From contig NZ_CCYK01000007.1 in NCBI RefSeq assembly GCF_000826105.1, positions 806,001 through 870,000 on the forward strand: a DNA stretch of 64,000 nt. Direction: 5' to 3'. The position numbers and the translations under genes are program-made. The notes under the pieces are model-generated. The model made no database searches. It had not been told where the DNA came from and saw nothing but the letters and a program-made list of their open reading frames with translations. Shown one piece after another: positions 18,275 through 26,715 of this stretch. Within the stretch, counting starts at the first letter, position 1; the number at the start of each line of letters is the position of its first letter. The stretch is from Pseudomonas massiliensis. GTDB lineage: Bacteria > Pseudomonadota > Gammaproteobacteria > Pseudomonadales > Pseudomonadaceae.

Positions 18275-20113
18275 ATGAGTATCAGCAAAAGGAACGTCCG
18301 CGCCGCCGATTTCAATCTGGGCGAATACACATTATTGCAACTCCCAGTGGTAGCTTTTCTGCTTTTCTTGGGAATCTCCACGATTGTACTTATTTCGGGT
18401 CTGTTGCTTTCCTTCTCTTTTGCTCTCGCGGCCAAGCTGATTTCAGCGGTCGCTGTTGCAATCCTCATCTGGTGGGGCATCAAAACTATCAGGCTGGTAC
18501 GGCGAGGAGGCGCCTCAATCACCGGTCCCATTATGGTAGCGGTACTGGCAGCTGTCCTGAGCGGCGTTCTGGCATCCTCTATTCAACGCCCAGATATAGA
18601 TGATTCCGTGTATGCGCCTAAACCAGTCTATTACACCGAGCATCCTGACCGGCGGCTGGATCAAGGCGTAACCTGGCTGGCTGGGTTGGCTGAAGAACCG
18701 CATTCGATTGTTTTTCAATACTACGAAACTGCTCAGGCCGCATTGGCCTGGACTACTCACAGTGAGTTCCTCTCGCTTTACCACATAGCTTTTCCGTTTG
18801 TGGTAGGTGCCTTGATGTTTCTGGTGGTTTTCCTCACAGTATCCTTGTTCGAGCCCAGGCCTTGGGCATGTTTGTGGGCCACCCTGCTTTTTGTCGGTGT
18901 TTTATTGTGTCTGGGTGAAACACACAGAGCCTTTGGCAATTTGAGCATAGCACGCGCATTTCAGGGAAAGTTTGTATTCGTTCAGTTCGGAGTGTTCGCT
19001 TGGGTGTACATTTCGTTGCGCTACTTGTCGCGGCCGAAGAGAGTAGACTGGCTTTTACTACTGATCGGCGGAATAGGTATGGTCGGGCTGACAACCACAG
19101 CGTTGGTTTTCCTGCCCGTGCTGTCGGCAGTACTGTGGGCAAGCTACAATATTCAGCATGGGCAGATAATTAGCCTAAGGAGCTTTCGTTCAGGAGTGCT
19201 TTACTGCGCCACGCTGGTACCGGTGATAGCTTGGGGCGTCGTGTTCAGCCTGGAAGCACGCCAGTATGTAGCCGCTGGAAGCTCCGTGAACGCGGTATTT
19301 TCATCAAGCTTCCAAGGGCAGTTGGGTTACCTGATAAACCCAGCGCTGCCAGTCACACCGACATTGTTTTGCATCTGTTCCATGATTGTAGCGCTTTTAT
19401 CGCCCTATCGTCGGCTTTTCCTGGCATGGTTGATAATACCGATCGTTTTCATGCTGAATCCATGGGTGGCGCCAGCGGTGATCAAATACGTCACCACTGA
19501 GAACATCTACTGGCGATTCTTCTACCTGCTGCCATTCCCGCTGATAGTGCCAATCGCAGCCTTGTGTCTCTATCGTGAAAGCCCCCGGGCGCGCCTGGCG
19601 CAATGCGGATTCCTATTGGTGCTGATCGGTCTAGGGTTGTGTGGTCCGACATCAGTGCTCCGCGCGGAAAATAGCGCTCGCTGGGAAATTTTTTCGAAAA
19701 AAGTCGGCCCCGAACTTCTCTCCGTCGCCGAGGCCATGAGGAAAGACCTTTCTGAAGGCAGCATGTTTGCCCCGATCGAGATAGCCAGCAGTGTCGTTCT
19801 AGTGACGGCCAAGTTTCCTCAATACAATTACCGTGAGGACTATCTGGGTTACGTTCTGGAAAATTTGCACCTGGACGGAGAGCTTTCGCTAAGACAGAAA
19901 ACCGCTCGCTTCCTATATGAAAACCCGCAAGACGTTGATGCTCGCAACGCCGCTCAAATCCTTTTGGCATCTTCGCGAGGGCCATCATATGTCGTGCTTC
20001 GGGCCGACCGGCCACCGGTCAGCGATGTGATCGGTTTGTTGAAGGCGTGCGATTATATGGAAGGTCCGCGCTTGGGGCGCTATCGGGTGTTCAATAAGGT
20101 GGCTGTGCAATGA
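18275..20113 (+). CDS. Polytopic membrane protein, GT-C-like candidate glycosyltransferase
   Basis: The 612-residue protein has about twelve membrane segments from residue 20 to 460 and a soluble C-terminal tail. The first large external loop holds [20 protein letters not shown], an acidic DD motif at the position seen in GT-C enzymes that take polyprenyl-phosphate sugars. No closer family can be named with certainty. GGAAGGG precedes ATG 18275. Its stop overlaps the start of the WbqC gene (ATGA), so it heads the second glycan operon. It is the best candidate for the periplasmic transferase of that module. Confidence 0.55.
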   Translation: MSISKRNVRAADFNLGEYTLLQLPVVAFLLFLGISTIVLISGLLLSFSFALAAKLISAVAVAILIWWGIKTIRLVRRGGASITGPIMVAVLAAVLSGVLASSIQRPDIDDSVYAPKPVYYTEHPDRRLDQGVTWLAGLAEEPHSIVFQYYETAQAALAWTTHSEFLSLYHIAFPFVVGALMFLVVFLTVSLFEPRPWACLWATLLFVGVLLCLGETHRAFGNLSIARAFQGKFVFVQFGVFAWVYISLRYLSRPKRVDWLLLLIGGIGMVGLTTTALVFLPVLSAVLWASYNIQHGQIISLRSFRSGVLYCATLVPVIAWGVVFSLEARQYVAAGSSVNAVFSSSFQGQLGYLINPALPVTPTLFCICSMIVALLSPYRRLFLAWLIIPIVFMLNPWVAPAVIKYVTTENIYWRFFYLLPFPLIVPIAALCLYRESPRARLAQCGFLLVLIGLGLCGPTSVLRAENSARWEIFSKKVGPELLSVAEAMRKDLSEGSMFAPIEIASSVVLVTAKFPQYNYREDYLGYVLENLHLDGELSLRQKTARFLYENPQDVDARNAAQILLASSRGPSYVVLRADRPPVSDVIGLLKACDYMEGPRLGRYRVFNKVAVQ

Positions 20114-20802
20114 AAGCGGTTGCAATACTTCAGTCCAACTACATCCCTTGGAAAGGTTATTTCGATCTGATCGCGAGGGTTGATGAGTTCGTGCTCTATG
20201 ATGACATGCAGTACACTCGACGCGATTGGCGTAATCGTAATCAGATAAAAACACCCCAGGGAGCCCAGTGGTTGACCGTGCCGGTGCGTGTGAAAGGTAG
20301 ATATTTTCAGACCATCAACGAGACAGAGATCGAGGGAGCCCAATGGGCAGAGGCACATTGGAAGGCCTTATGCCAAAACTATAGGCGTTCACCCTATTTC
20401 AACGACATTGCACAGTGGCTTGAGCCTATTTATCGCGAGCAACAACATAGCCATCTGGCGGCATTGAATCGGCGCTTGATCGAAGCCGTCTGTAGCTACC
20501 TTCAGATTGGCACCCGCATTACGCTTTCCAGCGATTATACCTTGATCGAAGGAAAGACCGAGAGATTGGCGGACCTCTGCCGGCAAGCGGGGGGAGACAT
20601 CTATGTCTCCGGGCCGGCTGCGAGGAGTTACATCGACGCTTCGGTATTCACGTCCCAGGGTATCGAACTACAGTGGTTCGATTACGCGGGTTACCCCGAA
20701 TACCCTCAGCTATGGGATGGCTTCATTCATGCCGTGACCATTCTCGATCTGCTTTTCAACTGTGGCCCGGAGGCACCAGGGTACATGAGGTACGTTCGCT
20801 GA
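20110..20802 (+). CDS. WbqC-family protein
   Basis: The 230-residue protein opens with [19 protein letters not shown], followed by [20 protein letters not shown], the signature of the WbqC-like family. It later has [16 protein letters not shown]. WbqC proteins occur in O-antigen and amino-sugar clusters, and their chemistry is not firmly established. It overlaps the genes on both sides (ATGA at 20110, TGATG at 20802), so translation is coupled with the GT-C-like and GT2 genes. Confidence 0.85.
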   Translation: MKAVAILQSNYIPWKGYFDLIARVDEFVLYDDMQYTRRDWRNRNQIKTPQGAQWLTVPVRVKGRYFQTINETEIEGAQWAEAHWKALCQNYRRSPYFNDIAQWLEPIYREQQHSHLAALNRRLIEAVCSYLQIGTRITLSSDYTLIEGKTERLADLCRQAGGDIYVSGPAARSYIDASVFTSQGIELQWFDYAGYPEYPQLWDGFIHAVTILDLLFNCGPEAPGYMRYVR

Positions 20803-21731
20803 TGAAGCTTTCGATCGTGTCGACTCTTTATCAAAGCGCTCCCCATCTCATTGAATTCTATCAGCGGTGTGTTTCCGTGGCCCGACAGTGGGCGCAGGAC
20901 GATTTCGAAATTGTTCTAGTCAATGATGGCTCCCCGGACGACAGCCTCGAAAAGGCTATCGACATCGCCATGGCAGATTACCACGTGAAGGTGGTCGACC
21001 TCTCACGGAACTTTGGTCATCACAAGGCCATGATGACCGGCCTGCAACACGCTCAGGGCGATTTCATTTTTCTTATAGATAGCGATCTTGAAGAAGAGCC
21101 TGAATACCTGAATCCATTTGCCGAGCAATTGCTTAGTCAGGGTTGCGATGTTGTCTATGGCGTGCAGCAGCAGCGGAAGGGCGGCTGGTTTGAACGTTGG
21201 AGCGGCCAGGGATTCTACCGCATGTTCGAAGCGCTGACAGGGCTGGCGTTGCCAAAGAACATAGTGACGGCACGCTTGATGACTCGGCGTTACGTAAACG
21301 CCCTGCTTATGCATACCGAGCGAGAGGTGTTTATCGCGGGGCTGTGGTACACCACCGGCTTCACGCAGCAGCCGCATATGGTGACGAAGCATAGCACGAG
21401 CCAGACTTCCTATACCTTCCGGCGCAAGATGGCGGTGCTAGTCAATTCCGTGACTTCCTTCAGTAATGCGCCACTTATTGGTATCTTCTATATTGGCTTG
21501 AGTATTTCCGGGCTCGCATCAGTGTATTGCCTGTATCTGATTCTGCTCTGGCTATATAGGGCACAGACTTTGAGTGGCTGGACGTCAGTGATGGCGTCCA
21601 TCTGGCTATTGGGCGGAATGATAATTTCCTTTATTGGCGTGGTCGGCATCTACTTATCGAAAATCTATTCAGAAACCAAACAGCGGCCCTATACGATCGT
21701 GAGGCAGGTCTATGAAAAACGCAAAGACTGA
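20802..21731 (+). CDS. Polyprenyl-phosphate-type family 2 glycosyltransferase (ArnC/GtrB-like)
   Basis: The 309-residue protein has an N-terminal GT2 domain with LSIVSTLYQSAPHLIEFYQR, VLVNDGSPDDSLEK, DLSRNFGHHKAMMTGLQHA and the metal site LIDSDLEEEPEYL. Two membrane helices follow (about 226-250 and 265-290). This order matches ArnC, GtrB and dolichyl-phosphate-mannose synthase relatives, which load a sugar onto undecaprenyl phosphate at the inner face of the membrane. ATG 20802 overlaps the WbqC stop. The 3' end overlaps the methyltransferase by 20 bases. Confidence 0.88.
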   Translation: MKLSIVSTLYQSAPHLIEFYQRCVSVARQWAQDDFEIVLVNDGSPDDSLEKAIDIAMADYHVKVVDLSRNFGHHKAMMTGLQHAQGDFIFLIDSDLEEEPEYLNPFAEQLLSQGCDVVYGVQQQRKGGWFERWSGQGFYRMFEALTGLALPKNIVTARLMTRRYVNALLMHTEREVFIAGLWYTTGFTQQPHMVTKHSTSQTSYTFRRKMAVLVNSVTSFSNAPLIGIFYIGLSISGLASVYCLYLILLWLYRAQTLSGWTSVMASIWLLGGMIISFIGVVGIYLSKIYSETKQRPYTIVRQVYEKRKD

Positions 21732-22347
21732 ACTCTTGGGCGATGTAGCCTCCTATTACGCTAAAAAGCTTGCCCAGCATGGAGCGACCCCGCTTGGCGT
21801 AGATTGGAATGGGGCCTCCGGGCAGCACCTGCGCTTCGAACAGTTTCTGTCCCTCTTGCCTGAAAATCAGCCGTTCACGCTGAACGATCTGGGCTGTGGG
21901 TATGGCGCCTTGCTTGGTTTTCTTCGAGAAAATCGCCCTGCGGCTGGCTACCTAGGTGTCGATGTTTCGGAAGAAATGGTATCGGCTGCACGGCAACAAT
22001 ATGACGGTGCAGCCGAAGCTCGGTTCATCACCTCTGATAGGCCTGATAGCGTAGCGGATTTCGGGGTGGCCAGTGGGATTCTCAACGTCAGATTGGGCCG
22101 TACGGATACTGAGTGGGTTGCATACTTGGAAGATATCCTGGAAATTCTGGATTCCACGAGTAAACGAGGGTTCGCTTTTAACTGCCTGACCTCATATTCC
22201 GATCCTGAAAAAATGCGTCCTGACCTCTACTATGCAAACCCCTGTGTCCTGTTCGATCTATGCAAACGCCGGTATTCAAAACAGGTGGCCCTATTGCATG
22301 ACTACGGTTTATACGAGTTCACGATTGTGGTGAGGAAGAATACATGA
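21712..22347 (+). CDS. Class I SAM-dependent methyltransferase
   Basis: The 211-residue protein has the SAM-binding motif LNDLGCGYGALLGFL (about residues 61-75) followed by YLGVDVSEEMVSAAR. The rest follows a Rossmann-like fold, with FGVASGILNVRLG as a probable motif IV region. GAGGCAGG lies upstream. It sits inside the second glycan operon, so a sugar O-methylation role is likely but not proven. It overlaps both flanking genes. Confidence 0.85.
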   Translation: MKNAKTELLGDVASYYAKKLAQHGATPLGVDWNGASGQHLRFEQFLSLLPENQPFTLNDLGCGYGALLGFLRENRPAAGYLGVDVSEEMVSAARQQYDGAAEARFITSDRPDSVADFGVASGILNVRLGRTDTEWVAYLEDILEILDSTSKRGFAFNCLTSYSDPEKMRPDLYYANPCVLFDLCKRRYSKQVALLHDYGLYEFTIVVRKNT

Positions 22348-23009
22348 AGCGGAAGCTGATCATATTTGGAACCGGTGAGATCGCAGAGGTGGCGCATTAC
22401 TACTTTTCCAATGACTCCTGCTACGATGTGGTTGCTTTCTCCGTAGATAGGGAGTTTCTGAAGGATCCGAATTTCTGTGGCCTGCCTGTGGTCCCGTTTG
22501 AGACCCTTTCAGAAACCTACGATCGTGAAGAGTACAGTGTTTTCATCGCCCTTGGTTATTCCAGGCTGAATGGCATAAGGAAGGAAAAGTACCTTGCAGC
22601 CAAGGCGCTCGGGTATCCCATTGCCACTTATGTAAGCTCCCGGGCCACAGTGCTGAACGATGGGCGTATCGGAGAGAATTGCTTCATTCTTGAAGACAAT
22701 ACCCTGCAACCCTTCGTTACTATAGGCAATAATGTCACTCTTTGGAGCGGCAATCATATTGGTCATCATTCGATACTTGATGATCACGTCTTCCTGGCTT
22801 CGCACGTGGTGGTCTCGGGTGGGGTAACCATCGGCCAGCAGTGTTTCATTGGCGTGAATGCCACGCTTCGTGATCACATCAGGGTCGGCGAGCGATGCGT
22901 CATTGGCGCCGGTGCCCTCATATTGGACGATACAGAGGCGGAGGGGGTCTACATAGGGGCAGTTACTCCGCGCTCCAGAGTGCCCAGCCATAGGTTGAGA
23001 AGTCTATGA
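22344..23009 (+). CDS. NeuD-family sugar acyltransferase (left-handed beta-helix)
   Basis: The 221-residue protein begins KLIIFGTGEIAEVAHYYF, the N-terminal Rossmann-like part of NeuD/PglD acyltransferases. A hexapeptide-repeat left-handed beta-helix follows (about 100-215), with IGENCFILEDNTLQPFVTIG, IGHHSILDDHVFLASHVVVSG and VTIGQQCFIGVNATL. The double His in HIGHHS is the usual catalytic region. It likely N-acylates the 4-amino sugar made by the aminotransferase downstream. It overlaps the methyltransferase gene by four bases. Confidence 0.88.
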   Translation: MKRKLIIFGTGEIAEVAHYYFSNDSCYDVVAFSVDREFLKDPNFCGLPVVPFETLSETYDREEYSVFIALGYSRLNGIRKEKYLAAKALGYPIATYVSSRATVLNDGRIGENCFILEDNTLQPFVTIGNNVTLWSGNHIGHHSILDDHVFLASHVVVSGGVTIGQQCFIGVNATLRDHIRVGERCVIGAGALILDDTEAEGVYIGAVTPRSRVPSHRLRSL

Positions 23010-23070
23010 GCGGACCTGCGAAGCGAGTGCAAAGCGCTATTGGTTTGGGCGCGCTGGAAGGAGGAGTTTG

Positions 23071-23445
23071 ATGGCGCGTGCCTTGGACTATCTTTATATC
23101 CTCGCTACAGTACTCTTCACTGTCTATGGACAGTTGATCTTGAAGTGGCGTATAGAGCAGCTCGGGCCGCTTCCCGCGTCTGGCATGGCAAAGATCAAGT
23201 TTCTGGTATTGTTACCGTTCGATCCTGCCATTTTTTCCGGTTTCGCCGCAGCTTACCTGGCTTCCCTGACGTGGATGGCTGCCATGAGCAAGTTCGAGCT
23301 CAGCCATGCCTACCCGTTCATGAGCCTGAATTTTGTGATCGTCATTCTGTTCAGTGGCTGGTTGTTCCACGAGCCCATCAGCGCTCAGAAGATTTTCGGG
23401 ATCGGGATGATCGTCGTTGGTACCATAGTCGCAGCCCGCGGCTGA
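23071..23445 (+). CDS. Small four-helix SMR/EamA-like transporter (ArnE/ArnF-like)
   Basis: The 124-residue protein has four predicted membrane helices, near 7-27, 50-72, 77-97 and 103-122. FTVYGQLILKW near residue 16 and TWMAAMSKFELSHAYPFMSL resemble ArnE and ArnF, the undecaprenyl-phosphate-aminoarabinose flippase subunits. GGAGGAG precedes ATG 23071. Only one subunit is encoded here, so it would act as a homodimer or with a partner elsewhere. In context it is the flippase candidate of the amino-sugar module. Confidence 0.8.
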   Translation: MARALDYLYILATVLFTVYGQLILKWRIEQLGPLPASGMAKIKFLVLLPFDPAIFSGFAAAYLASLTWMAAMSKFELSHAYPFMSLNFVIVILFSGWLFHEPISAQKIFGIGMIVVGTIVAARG

Positions 23446-23493
23446 CAAGTTGCGCCTACGGTGATAGCCATCCGGTTCCAGGAGTGAAGAAAC

Positions 23494-24630
23494 ATGGACA
23501 ATCGCATTCCGTTCAATTGGCCCTATATGACCGGCAAGGAGCTATCGTATATCGCCGAAGCGCATTTCAATGGCAGTCTGGCCGGCGACGGCCCCTACAC
23601 CAGGAGGTGTCACCAATGGATCGAGGAGCGCTTAGGTTGCCCAAAAGCCCTTTTGACTCACTCGTGTACGGCGGCACTTGAGCTGGCCGCGTTGCTGCTC
23701 GACACGCAGCCAGGCGATGAAATCATCATGCCATCCTATACCTTCGTGTCCACGGCTAATGCCTTTGTGCTCCGGGGAGGAATACCGGTCTTCGTCGACA
23801 TCCGGGAAGACACCTTGAATCTGGATGAGCGTTTGATAGAAGCTGCTATCACGCCTCGTACCAAGGCAATCGTGGCAGTTCACTATGCGGGTGTTGCCTG
23901 CGAAATGGACACGATCATGGCCATTGCTGCGCGTCATGGTTTGAAGGTCGTGGAAGACGCCGCTCAAGGGGTGATGGCAACCTACAAAGGTCGCGCACTG
24001 GGTGGTATTGGCGATTTCGGTGCTTACAGTTTCCATGAAACAAAGAATGTAATTTCAGGTGAAGGTGGGGCGCTGCTTGTCAACGATCCCGGGATGACGC
24101 TGCGCGCTGAAATCATGCGCGAGAAAGGCACCGATCGTAGCCGGTTCTTTCGAGGTGAGGTAGACAAATACACCTGGCAGGAAGTTGGCTCGTCTTTCCT
24201 GCCAGGGGAGCTGATCGCAGCTTTCCTGTGGGCCCAACTGGAAGAGGCGGATCGTATCACTGAAAGACGCATGTCCAGTTGGAATTTCTACCATCAACTA
24301 TTGGAGCCCTTGGAAGCGCAGGGCATACTTCGACGCCCAGTTATCCCACCGGAGTGTCAGCATAATGCACATATGTATTATGTCATCATTTCGGAGCGCT
24401 TCGATCGCCAATTGGTCCTGGATACTCTAAAAGCCGCTAACATAAACTCGGTATTTCATTATGTTCCGTTGCACTCTTCGCCAGCCGGTTTGCGTTACGG
24501 CCGGGCTATGGACAGTCTTGACGTAACCAACCGCCAGGCAGCACGTTTGATCAGGTTGCCGCTCTGGGTCGGTTTGACTCAGGAGCAGCAGGAAAGGGTC
24601 GTCTCCGTTCTCGAATCGAGCATGCTGTAG
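23494..24630 (+). CDS. PLP-dependent dTDP-4-amino-4,6-dideoxysugar transaminase (WecE-like)
   Basis: The 378-residue enzyme is a DegT/DnrJ/EryC1-family aminotransferase that adds an amino group to a 4-keto sugar. It shows PFNWPYMTGKELSYIAEAHF, DEIIMPSYTFVSTANAF, VVEDAAQGV and the PLP-Lys in YSFHETKNVISGEGGAL, as in WecE. The product is probably dTDP-4-amino-4,6-dideoxygalactose or the gluco isomer. GGAG lies nine bases before the ATG. The 4-keto substrate must come from an RmlB-type enzyme outside this cluster. It works with the acyltransferase and GT2 upstream. Confidence 0.92.
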   Translation: MDNRIPFNWPYMTGKELSYIAEAHFNGSLAGDGPYTRRCHQWIEERLGCPKALLTHSCTAALELAALLLDTQPGDEIIMPSYTFVSTANAFVLRGGIPVFVDIREDTLNLDERLIEAAITPRTKAIVAVHYAGVACEMDTIMAIAARHGLKVVEDAAQGVMATYKGRALGGIGDFGAYSFHETKNVISGEGGALLVNDPGMTLRAEIMREKGTDRSRFFRGEVDKYTWQEVGSSFLPGELIAAFLWAQLEEADRITERRMSSWNFYHQLLEPLEAQGILRRPVIPPECQHNAHMYYVIISERFDRQLVLDTLKAANINSVFHYVPLHSSPAGLRYGRAMDSLDVTNRQAARLIRLPLWVGLTQEQQERVVSVLESSML

Positions 24631-24816
24631 CCTGAGTTTACCACGCTTTCCCCGCAGTCTGGGGCAGGCGCGCCGATTGGCTAGCTGGCCACTGTGCAAG
24701 GAGGCTGTAATGATTCTTGAGGGATTAGGATATCAAACTGATATCTTCCTTTTCGTATTTAAAACCGAGCATCTGTGAAGCGCAGTTCCAGTCGCTACAG
24801 TTTAAAGGGTGTCAGA

Positions 24817-25722
24817 ATGACATGGGAAAAGCTTGGGAATATCTATACGCCGACACCCCTTCACGAGAAGCTCTTGAGTCATGCTGCAAATCCGCTGCCA
24901 GTTTACCTTCGCGATGACGTATATCGGATATTTTATAGTGGAAGGGATGCTTCCAAGAGATCGTCAATTGGCTACGTTGACTTCGATCTTGGAAAGAGGG
25001 AGGTGGTCTACGTTCACGATCGTCCAGTCTTCCAGCATGGGCCCGCCGGAAGCTTCTATGAACATGGGGTGAGTATCGGAAACTGCTATTCGACGCAGGG
25101 GTCGACCTACATGATGTTCATGGGATGGCAAAATCCTGCAGATGGGCACTGGCGCGGTGATATCGGTCGGCTCTTGGTAGGTTCAGACCTGAGTCTCTCT
25201 CTCGACTCGCACGAGCCCCTCATTGGTTGTAGCGACGTGGACCGCATCAGTCTTTCTTACCCATGGGTCGAGCAAACTGTCCACGGATTCGAAATGTGGT
25301 ATGGCTCTACGACGACATGGGACGCAGGGAACGGCGAGATGATCCATGTCTTGAACCATGCCCACTCAACGGACGGGCAGGCGTGGATCAAGACTGGCCA
25401 GGCAGTCCCCCACATTGTCGGGGTAGCCCAGGCGTTTTCCAGGCCGACGGTAATGACACTTCCGGACGGTAGCAGACGCATGTGGTTCTCTTACCGCAGT
25501 GGTTCAGGCGAAACCTACCGTATAGGACAAGCAAACTCCCTGGACGGCAAGATCTGGCAGTTGGCCCTGGACGAATCAGGTATCGATATATCGTCCACAG
25601 GCTGGGACTCTGAGATGATCGAGTATCCGTTTGTTTTCCAGCATGACGGGGCGTTTTACATGCTTTATAACGGCAACGGCTATGGTCAGTCCGGATTCGG
25701 TCTGGCTATTTACCAAGGCTGA
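24817..25722 (+). CDS. Family 43-like five-bladed propeller protein
   Basis: The 301-residue protein has repeated blade motifs PLPVYLRDDVYRIFYSGRDA, VFQHGPAGSFYEHGVSIG, YPWVEQTVHGFEMWYGSTT, FSRPTVMTLPDGSRRMWFSY and YPFVFQHDGAFYMLYNGNG. These resemble glycoside hydrolase families 43/130/32 propellers, but the acidic catalytic set is not certain. There is no signal peptide, so it would act in the cytoplasm. I prefer ATG 24817 (MTWEKLGNIYTPT) with AAGGGTG upstream over GTG 24775. A 186-bp gap separates it from the aminotransferase. Similar proteins occur in surface-glycan loci. Function unknown. Confidence 0.6.
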   Translation: MTWEKLGNIYTPTPLHEKLLSHAANPLPVYLRDDVYRIFYSGRDASKRSSIGYVDFDLGKREVVYVHDRPVFQHGPAGSFYEHGVSIGNCYSTQGSTYMMFMGWQNPADGHWRGDIGRLLVGSDLSLSLDSHEPLIGCSDVDRISLSYPWVEQTVHGFEMWYGSTTTWDAGNGEMIHVLNHAHSTDGQAWIKTGQAVPHIVGVAQAFSRPTVMTLPDGSRRMWFSYRSGSGETYRIGQANSLDGKIWQLALDESGIDISSTGWDSEMIEYPFVFQHDGAFYMLYNGNGYGQSGFGLAIYQG

Positions 25723-25823
25723 CATAGACACGGCTCGTCGGCGTCCTTCCTTGACCATTGGCAGGACAGTGAACGAGCCCCGGGCGGGCTTGACCATCCG
25801 ACCAGGCGCATAAGCCAGAAAAT

Positions 25824-25853
25824 GGCTCGCCGGCGAGCGCCTGGCGAGCCTTT
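25824..25853. terminator. Hairpin between the propeller gene and the SDR gene
   Basis: GGCTCGCC (25824-25831) pairs with GGCGAGCC (25843-25850) and is followed by TTT. It lies between two convergent genes and could end transcription of either. The T-run is short, so it may be weak. Confidence 0.4.
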
Positions 25854-25877
25854 ACAGAGGCCTTCAAGTTACAGGTT

Positions 25878-26642
25878 TCACGCCTGCGGCGGCTGCCCAT
25901 TGGACGCATGCAAACCGCCATCCACCGGCAGGTTGACGCCGTTGACGAAGCGTGCGTCATGGCTGGCGAGGAAGGCGATCACGTCGGCCACTTCCTCCGG
26001 TTCGGCGGCGCGGCCCATGGGGATGCGTTCCTTGAACTTGGCCATCAGGGCGTCATCGTTCTTCATGTCGGCGGTCAGGTCGCTCCAGGTCAGGGCCGGG
26101 CATACCGCGTTCACGCGCACGCCCTGGCGGCCGTATTCCAATGCCAGCGAGCGGGTGAAGTTGCTGACCGCGCCCTTGGCGGCGTTATAGAAGCTCATCC
26201 CCCAGTCCCCGCCCAGGCCGGACACTGAAGACAGGTTGATCACCGAGCCCTGGCTGGCGATCAGGTATGGCATGGCGGCGCGGCAGCCGTAGAACACGCC
26301 GTTCACGTCGATGGCCATTACCTGATGCCAGTCCTCCATGGGGGTGTCGGTCAGCGACCCGGTGGGCGCGACACCGGCGTTGTTCACCAGCACATCGAGC
26401 CGACCGAAGTGTTGCACCGTCTGGGCGACCAGCCCCTGTACTTCATCCCAGTTGGACACATCTGCCGGGTGTACCAGGTACTGGCCCTGGGGTAGCGAGG
26501 CGGCCACCTTTTCTAGTTTGGCGCGGTCACGCCCTACTAGGGTCACCCGGGCCCCCTCGGCGGCGAAGCGCCTGGCGGTGGCCGCGCCTATGCCGGAGCC
26601 GGCGCCGGTGACGATAACCACTTTATCGGTGAATCTGGACAT
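25878..26642 (-). CDS. Short-chain dehydrogenase/reductase
   Basis: The 254-residue enzyme has the cofactor motif VTGAGSGIGAATAR (residues 11-24), NNAGV at 87, the active-site Ser in INLSSVSGLGG and the Tyr-Lys pair in SFYNAAKGAVSNF. The family is the classical SDR type, close to glucose 1-dehydrogenase and 3-oxoacyl-ACP reductase relatives. The Asp-type NADH/NADPH choice cannot be settled. It is 74 bases upstream of the benE gene start side and on the same strand. The substrate is unknown. Confidence 0.88.
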   Translation of the reverse strand: MSRFTDKVVIVTGAGSGIGAATARRFAAEGARVTLVGRDRAKLEKVAASLPQGQYLVHPADVSNWDEVQGLVAQTVQHFGRLDVLVNNAGVAPTGSLTDTPMEDWHQVMAIDVNGVFYGCRAAMPYLIASQGSVINLSSVSGLGGDWGMSFYNAAKGAVSNFTRSLALEYGRQGVRVNAVCPALTWSDLTADMKNDDALMAKFKERIPMGRAAEPEEVADVIAFLASHDARFVNGVNLPVDGGLHASNGQPPQA

Positions 26643-26715
26643 GGAAGGCCCTCGGGAATGAATGGTCCTTTTTCTGAGGGTCGCGGCCGGGCGGGGTTCC
26701 TTCCAATCCCTAGCG

